A stretch of DNA of 64,000 nt from the NCBI GenBank assembly GCA_013115145.1, contig JAAPAO010000091.1:1-64000 (forward strand), in the 5' to 3' direction. The notes under the pieces are model-generated. The model had not been told where the DNA came from. It searched no databases and was given only the letters and a program-made list of their open reading frames with translations. This DNA comes from Perkinsus chesapeaki. Taxonomy: Eukaryota > Perkinsozoa > Perkinsida > Perkinsidae. The position numbers were made by a program, and so were the translations under genes. Numbering within the stretch: the first letter of the stretch is position 1; every line of letters starts with the position of its first letter. Of this stretch, positions 12,401-23,797 are shown piece after piece.

Positions 12401-13446
12401 AGATGCTAGGTGCCAAGTACGAGACACTCACCAATGTTATATCGTCCTTCAGCTGCTTCAGGGAGTAGCTAATCGGAACACTTCCCCGATAAACGAGAAC
12501 TTGTAGGATGGCAGCACACTGCGAAGCGCTATCTGGGTTGTCAATTTCGGGCGATGTCACTTGTCGAACTTGCGGAGCATCCAGGTCGAAACCGTACTCA
12601 CTGACATCGAGAATAAGATACAGCGATCTCGAAGGCATGGCAAGTAGTCAGACTTACGCTCCATCAATCAATATAGTAGCTGTCATTTCAGCGTTCGGCA
12701 CCGTGGAGAGCATCAACGGCTTGCCATCATAGAAAGCAGTGAAATCAGCTACAGGGGAAACTGGGGAGGCGCCACCCTCGTGAGCCGTGTAAAGCGTACG
12801 TTTTTTCCATAGCCTCCACACAACAGCTTGCCCGGCATCATCTTTACCCCGGCACTCAGACACCTGCAAAGTATGCATTATTCTCAAGAACGTTTGTGCC
12901 GCCCCTCAATCCGCTGCCAGAAACCGACGTTGTGAAGCAGATAAAAAATAGCAAGTTCTTACCTCGAATGCACTGTCAGCTGCCATGGAGAGTGACAGTG
13001 CCTGAGGGAAAGGACTAGTAGAGCCGACCGACCGAGAGACGGATGACCGAACATGGAGATCATTCTGCGAAATCGGGAACGGCGGCCATCACCTTCACAT
13101 CTGGGAATACGGTATCGGCTGTCGGCTTAGATGAACTCGATTTCTGCCTCTTCGCTGGCGAAGACTTTGCGGACGGAGAACTCGAGCCGGGAGAGGCCTG
13201 TGGGCGAGGTGCCTCTGGTGTTAGGACGTCAGAGTCCCTCTTCTTGTCTTTTTTCCTCGACTGAAAAGACACATTAATGAGAATGTAGTCTGATTGCAGC
13301 ACTATTATATGAGCTGCGATGCTCATCTGCTGCTGAGCAGGTCGTACCTTAAACAGGCCGCCAAAACAGGAGTTGCCGAAGCAACTCCCTTCTGCAGCTA
13401 TCAAGTTGACCGCGACAAGAACTCCAAGTGACAACACTGCATGCAT
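9405..13446 (-). CDS. Secretory array gene B: signal peptide, S/P/K-rich linker, C..LY / C..W segments, basic tail
   Basis: Paralogue of gene C; function unknown. Exon 1 (13446-13348, 33 codons) encodes the signal peptide MHAVLSLGVLVAVNLIAAEG followed by SCFGNSCFGGLFK, and ends in phase 0 at GTACGA. Exon 2 starts at 13260 and encodes a low-complexity linker rich in Ser, Pro and Lys, with PRPQASPGSSSPSAKSSPAK. Later exons carry SECRGKDDAGQAVVWRLWKK (about 12850), QCAAILQVLVYRGS (about 12510), CLNMIESFVTSAY with ADRISLLGLKGDIAQ (about 10920-10810), VCKPDNTDFKWTVQ (about 10450) and SCTTALEAAAAVLYPDLS (about 10180). The tail exon (about 9660-9405) encodes PPKKPPRLS, TPTPLPRKS, QRSASLPDLRLG and DERRKSV before TAG. 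The tail matches gene C around RSxSLPxL and RRKS. Gene C begins 226 bp downstream. Confidence 0.5.
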
Positions 13447-13744
13447 TAGGGAATTACAGGAAAATTACCAACTACGAACAATTGACCTACAAACTTCGTA
13501 TATTTGACTACACAGCTAACCAGTATTATCAGAACGCATAATCAGGACTAGGGTTACTTGGGCAAAAAAGGTAACAACATCAACATCATGATTAGTAAGA
13601 ATGCACCGAGAACGAGCTACCGACCAGTCGAAAACGCCGGAGGGTCGAGGATAAACAAAAACGGATGACTGTCTTTAAGAGACTCCTATGTTGGGATAGT
13701 TTCGATAAGGACGTTCTCTTAATGTTTATGTGCTCCGCCAATGG

Positions 13745-16700
13745 CTACTGTTTGGGAGCAAGGCTGAAGCTTCGTCTGTCGAAGCCCGGCATACGTAACT
13801 GACATTGATGATTTCAAAATGATTCACAGAGCTCGATTCATCGTTACTAGCTATTTACTGCACTATGCAAACGTTTGTGATGGAGAAGGCAGTGGTTTCG
13901 GGCTTACTTTAGGTCCCAAGTCATTCATGAATCTTTCAACGGTAATGTCAGCCAGGCTGGCTTCTTGCCCGTATTTAGTTCGTATAGCTTTCTCAAGCAC
14001 CCCACGGCATGTGGTATCCCTGAGTTCGTCATCTTTACGGGCAGGGAAGTCTTGTGCCTCCAAATCAAATATCATGAGAACCCTGAGAGATTAAAAGATA
14101 CGTACTATCGAGAAAGTACGTGATGATAAGACGAGGGAGCTAACTGCGAGCTCCGACTAACCCCACTTTCCATTCGAGACGACGAGCCCCTCGACAGTTC
14201 TGGAAATGTCTGATCTCGACTGAAGTGTGATGCCTAACCAACAATTACATGCCTAAAGTCTTCTATACCGTCACGTACCGTCGCGTGGCCAGATTAAGCT
14301 GAAGTCGTCAGAGAGCTTGCACTCCCAGACACCGCCTACGGTCTCACTCTAACAACAATCAGAACCTCCTACCCGTAGCCCAAGTAACTTTGCCCTACTT
14401 GTATTCTCAAGGGGATCAAGCTGGTAACCGCGCTCTCTAGGGTGGGTTTGCTGCTATCTATACTCGTTCGCCTGAAAGTTGGCATTCATTCAAAGTCTTC
14501 ATCTTCTAGGAAACGCTCCGAGTTAGCGAGATTGGTACAGTACGGAGTGTCTCACTATTCGCAGTTGAGTCAGCTCAGCTCACCTAGTGTTCGCCGGCCT
14601 TCGAACAACATGACGGAGAGCGTCAGCTTCCACTGCAGCTCTTTGAATTGCCTAAAACCCAGCGCGTGGTTCAGCATTCACACCTGACGGTGCTCTCACT
14701 CTTTGCTTCCTCTCGTAGCGGTCCATTTGGGACAAGAAACATGCCGAAGATGATCCGCCGCCCAACTGATCAAGCAGAACACTTTCCCTGAGATTATCGT
14801 GGCATATAGCTAGGTTTACAACGGGATGGAGACTTCTACATGGATAAAAATTTTCTATCAAAACTATATAACCTATACAGTACATAATAATCGCTTGATT
14901 CAAATGCAAAGCACACGCAACGCACTTCAAGCAAACTGACAACACTGTTTGTGAGTTGAAGATCTTATTAAGTGAGTACTGACCGTCCTACAGGGAACTC
15001 GGTTGTGGGAGCTGGTGATTCTTTCTTCTTTTTCTTGGTCTTTTGTTCTTCCAAAGCTATCAAGTACTGAACAGGAAAATGATGATAAGAAAATGCCTAA
15101 CAGTGATATGCCTAACCCTTTCCATATCGAATACCATATCTTCAGGCGACGTAATGTCGATATCGATATCCTCCAAACCAGCGTATAGAACACCAAAGAC
15201 TTGCCGAAAGGCTGTGGAACAGAGGGGAGTGTCGTCCGTCGTGAAGATGTTACTGATTGGCACTGGGAACTTCCTAAGCAGAGGTTAGCATTCAAATAAG
15301 GAAGTTGTAGGAAGAGTAGCTATGAGGCCGTCAAAAGAAGGAAAAGCTGCAAATACATTTCATTGTCTTACTAAGGCATCTTTGTCGTTGAGCTATGAGC
15401 TCACACACACAATCCCGTTCTTACGAACACTCAACTTCGAGAAAGCACAGGTAGATTGAACAAGTCTCTACCTGTTTTCAAATACAAACTCAACCACTTG
15501 TTGTTTCTTTCTATCAGCTTTAGTGGTAGCTCCTTGAGGCAGCGGCAAGAAGACACCCTTATATTGGCCTGAGGCGACTTTCGAGGGCACCTCTGCCTAC
15601 GAATGCCTTCGAACCTGCTCCGTAAATATCCCACTTCAGTGCTGTAGTTCCCTTCAGTTTACAGTGAACGATCCGCTCGCGTGAATTTCTCGCCTGCAAG
15701 ATAGCGAGGATCCTTCTTGCAGACACTCTGTCAAGATGTCTGAGCACTTACCGACTTTCCAGGGGCAGCAGCATCCTGCACGACTTCGTTTCCGAGGTTG
15801 GCGAAAGTGACGTGCTGGAAGATTCCCATAGACGAGACCGAGTTGCCCCTCCTGTTAAAATCCTTCAAACTTACCTCAAGCTTGTCGTCTTCAGGTATAA
15901 TGCGAGTGGAAACTTGCAACCCGATCAGATGTTTCTACAAGGACATAGCAGCTGCTTCAGGAAAGCCAGTAATACTCCTATCAACTACGAGAGCAGTAGG
16001 AGTACGATGCTTACTCTTGAGAATTCACCGACTAAGTGTGTCGGAGAGAGCTCATCGGGCAGGTATTCGGGGCCATACAAGCGCTTGACAGCATACTCCA
16101 TACCTCTGGTGCATTCAAATGTGCCCTTTGGTCCAAGACTATCAATCTTGTCAAGGGATACGCCAATATAACTGAATATCACGCGAAGTACAGTCGAAGG
16201 TCTTGGGCAGTGCGCACATTGTGGGTGCTAGGCCCGTTATCGTGAATTCCAAGACTTTAGAGGCATCCTCCCCGTCAAAGACCACTGCATCTTCGTTTAC
16301 CAAATCTGTCAAGTTGTATTCAGACATTGAACAACCAGTGAGCTGAGGACTCACCTCGAGGTACGAGGCGCCACTCCATTCTGTAGAAGTCATCCGTCAC
16401 AAGGCACGTCGGTACCTATAGATTGTATAACCATATTTGATACGCAATGACTTTTCGACCTTACCCCGGCCGCCTCACGAGTAGCGGAGATAAGCGACGA
16501 TTTCTGAAGGGACGAAGACCCATAGCAAAGCACAGGCACCAGGCATAGTGAACTCCCCTTACTTCCGTATGCTCGTTCAACTCCTTGTGCTCCTGAAAAT
16601 CACCTATTTGATTTTAAGAAAAGATGTTTGGAATATTACCACTAAGAGAGTGCTGTAAAGCTGCGCTCGTTTCTTCTTTGGGGTCTTCAATGCGAGAGCT

Positions 16701-18488
16701 ACGAGCTGACAAACAGCACTACTTGGTGACAAGGAGGGTAGAACGCGGGTTGCGATCCCACCTTATCAAAGTACTCTTCGACCTCTAGTGGTGCTGGCAG
16801 GGAGATATCAAAGGTGTCTCGCATTTTCGAAACAAAGCCATCAGGCGATAAGTAGCTCAAGCCCAGGAAGAAGAGACTCTGGCAATTACGTGGCGTAGGA
16901 TATGCTCCTAGCTGGATAGGGAAGTACCTAAACAATTGGGAATGGGGTGACGTCCAACTACGTGAACAAGATCTACAGCGATAAACTAGTCACTCACCAG
17001 TCTTTGTAGATAAAGCACATGAATATTTGGCTTTCAATTTTCCCGAATGCGGAGGTTCTCTTCTCAGCGCATTCATCTAAGAAGTTTGTTAGTGGAGGAG
17101 GAGTCGGTAGAGCTTCGTTCCTACCAGGGTTTACCGACCACATAACTTGGAATCCTGGGGCATAGCAAACGCTTGGCATCCCAGTGCCGAGGTGCTGAAG
17201 CAAAGACGTCATCAAGACAGAGGAATTCCAAGTCCAAGAGTAATGAGACACAACAGTAGCCTCTTCGAAGCTATGTTCTATATGGCGTAGAGCTCCTTAC
17301 ATTGTTGCGGATATTCGAGGCGTTCCCAATAGCCATCAAGTCGTAGTGCTGAATGGAAAGAATGAAAGACAGTAAAGCAGAGAGGGCAGGCAACCTGATC
17401 ATAGTCTTACTTCGAACTTTGGACTATTCATGTGAGTCTTCTCAGACATTCCTTTTAATCTGGTATGCTGAAAAGTGAAGGAGGCGTGCGGTCGCGGAGC
17501 ATATGCAGTCCTACCAGGACGATATCGCTCCACAAGTCTTGCGGAGCGATCCGGCTACGCTCAGCCTCATCCACAGCATGGTATAATGAAGCTAGGGCTC
17601 TCTTCATTGCATTCGGGCAGCTTTCTGAACTGCTTGATGTAGATATTTCGGAAGAGCTATGCAACTCTTTATCCTCCTCCACTGCAGCAGTTAGGTCGAC
17701 TACATATTGTCTGAAATCCGCTCTTCGGCTTACTCCTGGCTAGCAGTAGCGACAGACTTACGTCTCGTCCACGGTAAAGACCACACAAGACCGACTTCGC
17801 CCTACGTTCAGAACTTGTCCTTTCGGCCGTGGTTGTCCGCGTACGATTGAATCTGCGAGCAAAGTATAAGGCCAGTAATAACCTATTAAGTTTAAGTGGG
17901 AACCGACTTTGAGGTGGCCAAATGCTCCAGCCCATTGTCTTATCTGATACGGCCAGGGAGCCACATTCGATAACCTACGAAGAGCCACGGCAGCAGTAGA
18001 GCCATGTTTCGCAGATATTAAGAAAGTCACAAGTCAGTCACTCGAAGGTTAATATCGGCATCGGAGTGGCACCCACCTTGGTGGAATCTTGAGCCAAACG
18101 ACCGAGTGAATGTACCTTAGGGGCCGAGTGCATGGCCGAACTGCACAGGATAGATTAAATTCTCACCCACAATTTTGGCTTCGGCTCCTCCAGCGTATCG
18201 CCGTCAATCAGCTCGTATCCGCGTCTCTGAAACACAAATGAGCGGTTGAGAAATAAATAGGTTCACTGAGAGCCATTGAGCCGTCAGGTGCGATAACCAG
18301 TGTCTCACGCAAGATACAATAAAAGATAAGCGTGAAAGCTGCCATGCTGAGCTTACCATCGGGAACAGACAGTCATAACACACTGAGCTGCCATGTACTG
18401 TGAGGCGAGTTGATAGGAGAAGTATCGTACTCCAGCAAAAGGACATATGTATCATAGGCATGCCCCTCAACGAAGTGCCGGCGCGCAT
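13745..18488 (-). CDS. Secretory array gene A: signal peptide, repeated C..LY / C..W segments
   Basis: Paralogue of genes B and C; function unknown. Exon 1 (18488-18357, 44 codons) encodes a hydrophobic leader with MSFCWSTILLLSTRLTVHG then SSVCYDCLFPM, and ends in phase 0 at GTAAGC. Inner exons include ESCPNAMKRALASLYHAVDE (about 17620), NCQSLFFLGLSYLSPDGF (about 16870), LDKIDSLGPKGTFECTRGME with YAVKRLYGPEYLPDELSP (16160-16060), HVTFANLGNEVVQDAAAPGK (about 15790), IVHCKLKGTTALKWDIYG (about 15650), LCSTAFRQVFGVLYAGLED (about 15225), WECKLSDDFSLIWPRD (about 14300) and CRGVLEKAIRTKYGQE (about 14010). The last two exons join in phase 0 across a 109-nt intron (13799-13907). The terminal exon (13798-13745) reads LRMPGFDRRSFSLAPKQ and ends in TAG. 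It may be two genes rather than one, because not every exon border is proven. Confidence 0.45.
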
Positions 18489-18845
18489 GCAACACTAGTA
18501 AACTTACAAGTTGTCATATGGGCACGAAAGGAATAACCACCAAGCGAAAATCAACGCAAGGCATAGGACGAGAATAACATCATACAACAAGTAATATGGA
18601 AGGATATCAAACATCATCATCAACAGCAACGTGGAAGAGCGTGGTGCCTTCTCAGTTCGGTGCGCTACGTATTCGGCGATTCGACCCTGATGCTCGATGA
18701 TTCTTCGGATCAGTCACACTGTCGAGTGCGCTTATTCTCATGTTAGTCAACTGAACATTGGGAAAAGGAATGAACAGAAGGCTATGTGGCTACGCTGCCA
18801 GAGCAAGAGGGAAAAAAACTGATTTCGGACTATCATTTCAACTTC

Positions 18846-19985
18846 CTACCAGAAGGAACAGCTCCAGCTGAGAATCGTCTTTACTAGCAATGTTCCGGAG
18901 ACGCAGGAATGCCTTGAGCGCAACGTCGTGGCAGCTGTCAAGGTCGGTGGCGTTTGTAAGGGGCACTGCAACATCCCGAATCCTGACAAGAAGTCAGGTT
19001 CAGTATAAAACAGTGCAATCACAACGAACAACTCAGGTAATGGAGTGTACTTACTTGCCATCTGCGGTACGAAAAACTGCAAAGGCGTCTTCTTTAAGGT
19101 CCTCGGCTTTTCCAAACTGCTTTGGTATCCTGCCTTTGTATTGTCCTGCAACATACCAGATCAAACTTCATAGTTTGGCGAACAGCTCAGAATGGTTTCT
19201 GAAGTGTCTGCCTTACCTGGGAGGTATACGTCCCATTGAACTGTCTCGACGGAACTGTCTACGAAGACAGTCGGGTTTGTCTCAAAGTGACAAACCTTCC
19301 TGGCAAGCCACTAACGGAAGTATTTATGAACGTTTCTCCAGTCACGTCATGTTGCTTACCTCTGAGATCATTTTCTTGAATATCTTAACCGCCAATGCTT
19401 CGGGTTTTCGGAAGTCTCCGCCAAATTTGACACTTAAGAATGCCCTTGCTGCGGTCAATAAGATACTGCAATCTAGGTTTCCGGATGAGGATACGCCAAT
19501 ACCAACTTCGTGCTCACTGAGGAGAACACAGTATCTCACCGGCACCGACCGTTGCTTACAAGTCATCGAGAGAGAGGGCTACGACGACCTTGTCTCCCCT
19601 GACGCCGTTTGGGTTCAGGATGGGGCGAGGGTAATCACCTGTCGATGGCCTTGACGCTCATGCCCCCAACTTAGGTGGGCGAGTCAGGTGTTCTTACCGA
19701 TTTTGACGACCTTCCAGCTTAGCGCCTCACCGGATGGATCCTTATAGTCACACTGGTACAAGCATCCTTGAGGAAGACACTCTTTCTTGGTACCAGAATC
19801 GACCACATTACCCAGAGTAGGCTAAGGACAGGTAGTAGGCTTAACGCTATTGTGTTCGACATATCAGTGTAAGAATCTTACAGTAAGGTACTTACCATTT
19901 TGATCTTATCATGGCTTGTCGGTTTGGCAGCAGTCAAGGTGGCCTCTATCTTTGCATTGTGTATTAACCAACAGAGAATAGGTAC
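18846..19985 (-). CDS. Array-family exons without a visible signal exon
   Basis: Minus-strand exons of the same repeat type as genes A to C. They are, in order: KIEATLTAAKPTSHDKIKM ending at a GTAAGTACC donor (about 19960-19895); CLYQCDYKDPSGEALSWKVV ending at GTAAGA (about 19780-19700); LDCSILLTAARAFLSVKFGG (about 19490-19430); and NATDLDSCHDVALKAFLRL (about 18940-18880). They show the 'C..W' then 'C..A..' order seen in the other array genes. No signal-peptide exon like those of A, B and C was found just upstream, so the start is unknown. The gene could continue from the 20-kb region or be a headless copy. The last exon lies about 360 bp upstream of the start of gene A. Confidence 0.35.
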
Positions 19986-20064
19986 ACAAGAGGTCCAATG
20001 AGAAGGCATTTTATATGCACAAATCCTGTCGCGGGAACGGGTCACAAACTTACAAGGTTACTTG

Positions 20065-23000
20065 CTACGCTAAGGTGGGTAACTTGAGGCATGACGGAAC
20101 GCAAGCATACGATTTGCCAGCAGGACGGTAAAGTCTGCAAAGTGCTAAATTGGAGTAGGAGCTACAGCAGCTGGTGACGATGGGGGTAAAAGGATGACAA
20201 CCTGCATAGGCTGCTGCTGCCCAGAATGCATTATGGGCGATGGCTGTGCTCCGATTGAAGGTAAATATCCGGTGGGGACGAAGTCTATCCACATATACCC
20301 CAGCTGGCAGCAGTTCCGAGGAAGGCCTGAACGTGACATCACCATTCCCTGATGATGTATCGGTAGGATCGTGGGACACCTTGCAGGGTGAAAATTGCAC
20401 GGCTGGACTTATATGAGCAATGGGAAAGGTGATGGCAAGTGCTCCACATGTTGTAAGCGCCAAGTTTCTTACCTTCTGGGACCCCATTCGTTCTATTCTT
20501 CCTTATACAGTAGCAGTAAGCTACATAACTGAAAGGGAATATGATCGGATGAAGCCATCCCCGAGACGCCACCCGGTTCCTTGCAGAGGTACCGCCAGAT
20601 TGCTTTCGAGACTCGAAAACTCCCTCTGTACGCGGTTGAACGACGAAGCGGCTCCAAGCCAGACAGCAAGGACTGACGAAAATACCTCGGCCTGAAGTCT
20701 TGCCTGTAACAATGCCTACTGAATATAATCGGCATGGCGATTCTCATCATGAGGGTCATGAGCCGCGAACTTCTAAAATTGTCGTCGTATTCAGAATCGG
20801 CCCAAATGAAAGAGATCATAACTTGTACTAGGATCTGAGGTGAAAGAAGCTCTCTGATGATTCATGTTGATGAGCCCTTGGCTGCGAGGCTTACTATTGA
20901 AGCAATCGGTATGAAGATGACATTAGGGCCGGAATGCCAGATCCTGAAGAGAAACTCCACGCACGGCGAACGAGATGGATTTTCATCTGCGGATATTTCT
21001 ACAGCAAAATGTATGGTAAGTACATGTCCAATGAACCAACTAGAAGCCTAGCGAGCAAGGTACTGTATAAGCGTATTGATAGGAGGAGTAAACATGATTG
21101 TTATCATATCCCGATATACAATGAACCAAATGGTTTCGAGGGGATCCCCCACTTTCGGGACAATGGTGAGAAGGTAGCCAGCTCATCGAATAAGTAGTGC
21201 TACCCTGTGCGAGCAAAGAGCAGTGTCTCCGAGTTATTGATTCAGAGTCAGCGATCCGTATGGGGCTTACCATGAACCATTGTAGGTTCGACAAAAGTTG
21301 TACCAATTAGTTGCCGCCTCCTCCAAGCGTGCATGGTATTGTGCGAGAACAGGTGGCCAAGAGATCCGCTCGGTGCGACGGTAAAGGGAGACCTTCAAAC
21401 ACAAAAAGTAGCATATCGACTATTCTCGTAACGTAGCTTACAGGAACTCTCATTCCGCCAGGTAGGACAGGATAGGTTTGGTAGCTCCTCATTGCATATC
21501 TACATGATGCATGCGCACTACAAAGGTTATTCTTTACCACTCTCCCCCTCGACAAAGTTCCACTGCCCCATTCGGAACACGACTATCCTGTTGGTTATAG
21601 ACGAGCCATTGCATATTAAGAGGCATGAGGGCACCTAGTATTCTGATTGATTCGGCCTGAAGGCCTGAAGACCGTTCTGATTAGCTGCTGGAGGCGGGAC
21701 AGTGACGTGTATAACAGTTGTTGGTGGTAACATCGTGGACCCTTGCGGGATGAAGTCAATCCATAACCAACCAAGGCTCGAGCATCCTTGTTCAATGCCT
21801 GAGCGACAACACTGAAGGCCACCGAGGAAGGCGGAGCGTACCCTCTGGTGCTCTGGAATGCTTCTCGCGTCGCTGAGTGTGAACTGTAGCCGTGTATCTA
21901 ATCGAAGGACGAAGGCGACCAGGAGGCATAAGAGTTACCCTGAGCCTTGGAGTGCAACATCGAGCCTTCGACCAAGCTTGATGAAGTTATTGCGAATGCC
22001 GGAGTAAGTGGTCAGTAAGATTGCGATGAGCAAGAGAACTGAAGAACGAGCAATAAGGTAGAGCAGGGAGAGAGTTGCGGACCTGGTGCTACAGTTAGTG
22101 CGATACTGAGGCTCAGCGCACTCAGCGAGAATTCACTTTCTGAATCTTCTTCCTCTGCTTTAGGGGAGAGGAATAGGAAGTTTACTAGCATCTGATAGAG
22201 AGCCTGAGTCGTGAGGGAGATATGCACCACCTTACGATCGCTGCCACTAGTATGCCGATAAAGGCCACGTTTACATTCCACATTCTGATAAAATCGCTAC
22301 TGATAATCATTATGAGATGCGGCTCACCTGGGGCGGAAGCCTGAGCGACAATATCGATACCAGTCCGCGGCAGCTTCGTCTAAGCGCGGCGTCCAAGGCT
22401 GGAGGGCGTCTGGCCAGTGAATGACGCCGCCAGTAGCGGGGTTCACCTATCAGGGGAAAAACCTCCTTAACGACAGGCGAAAGACATGTTATAAAGTAGA
22501 CCATGCTTCCCATAACGCGACTCACTTCGACCCGTAGAGCGTTCTGAGGAAGGGGATAGGATTGGCCCATAAAGTTGAACTTGGGGTATGTTAAAGGCCC
22601 GGTATCTCCCGAAACGCAAGCGTAAGGTTATCAAAGATAATGTTGTCAATGGTAAGAGGCATGAACGCCATGATAAGTCAACTACGAGTATGACAACCAT
22701 GCATTCTGCTGCTGCTGCTGGCGGAGCGCTTTAAGGATGGAAGTCGAGGGTCGTGTCTGGCCAGGATTTCATTCTTATGCTCGGCGTATCTTGACCACGG
22801 GATAGCAGCGTAGCAGTAGGGTGCCACGGCGAGCTGATAGGGATGACCTGGTAGATATCCATCTCTGCCGCTCACCTTGCTCCTCGCTAAACCGACATGT
22901 CGATCGCCAGTCTTGTGGTCCACTGTAACCTCGGAGTTAGCATTCGGTGCAATGTATGGTAGAGTAGGAGGGAAGCGTTTTGAGGTGTACCTGTTGAAGA

Positions 23001-23620
23001 GCTTCTTCGAGGTAGGTTAAGTGAAGTACACCGCGTTCCGGGCAGCGTCGTCTCCATCCTGGTCCCAGGACTGCCTTGCATTCACCAGTGGCTTCTCAAT
23101 ACTGAAGCAATCATTCCAAGTTGTGGTGGAGGTCGTCATACCAGGGAAACCTGCTTGAGCCGCTCTATGCTGTCCGAAGGTCGAGCACTCACCCGGGTAT
23201 CCTTCTCCTTCACTAAGCGACTTGAGGTCAGGGAAGCTCCTTGAATGAACCAGACCGTGAACACACTCCGCTGCTTGCCTCGAAGAGTTGAAGTGAGGCG
23301 ATCGTTGTCCCTAACAAAACGCTTCCCTTATCCACCATAATCGCTAATCTCGCCTTCTTAAAGACGCTCTTGCCCCGGCCACTTGCAGCTTCCCAAAAAG
23401 GGTCCGAATAGCTAGACGCTACCGGCTCCTCCTGAGCATACTTTCGGAATTGTATATTCCTACAGATGTCGTTACATTTGCGTGAGCGGCGTGACGATTC
23501 TCTAATCGTATGAGTTCCTGGAGATTCCTTCCACCGCCATACCACCAACCGCTTGAATGAGGGTGATTTGTAACGCCGCGGAACATGTCCGAGATAACTA
23601 AGCCCCTGTGGGAGTATCAA
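20065..23620 (-). CDS. Second local repeat family: WIDF(I/V)PxG and W..(F/Y/L)C(R/K) exons
   Basis: Unrecognised minus-strand exons that fall into repeated pairs. CSSLGWLWIDFIPQGSTMLP (about 21780-21720) matches CCQLGYMWIDFVPTGYLP (about 20310-20260), and both are followed by a Pro-rich stretch. ISWPPVLAQYHARLEEAATN then WYNFCR (about 21380-21310) matches IHWPDALQPWTPRLDEAAAD then WYRYCR (about 22420-22340), with a weaker third copy, SKAIWRYLCKEPGG (about 20610). Many segments are flanked by GTAAG or GTGAG donors and CAG or TAG acceptors. An exon near 23250-23200 carries SRSFPDLKSLSEG, resembling the RSxSLPxL tail motif of the secretory array, and ends with a donor in a near-identical context to the one at about 4341. 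I cannot say how many genes this is, or what they do. No signal peptide is convincing here. Confidence 0.3.
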
Positions 23621-23797
23621 TTCTTCTCAGTAACGGTAGATCAGCAAGGGTATCTTAGCTCGTTCTGTGCACTTCACACCCATCCACTATTGCGTAACAA
23701 GAACACTCGATGGGGTTAGAAACAGCATAAGTTTGCTGCCCCTCTTCAAAGACACTGTACAGCAAGTTGAATTATACCAACAGTCTTCCATTCAGCC

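Noticed and set aside
13043-13264. A plus-strand open frame with acidic composition
   Set aside because: It mirrors the Ser/Pro/Lys-rich linker exon of array gene B on the minus strand, which has a fitting acceptor at 13261.
18890-19654. A 254-codon plus-strand open frame
   Set aside because: It lies opposite minus-strand exons that have splice sites and match array motifs (SCHDVALKAFL, LDCSILLTAAR). Its own translation shows no domain.
20400-20487. A signal-peptide-like start, MGSQKVRNLALTTCGALAI, on the minus strand
   Set aside because: The ATG is followed within five codons by a strong donor (AAG|GTAAGAAAC), so the hydrophobic part is probably intron. It also lacks the two-cysteine motif of the real array first exons.
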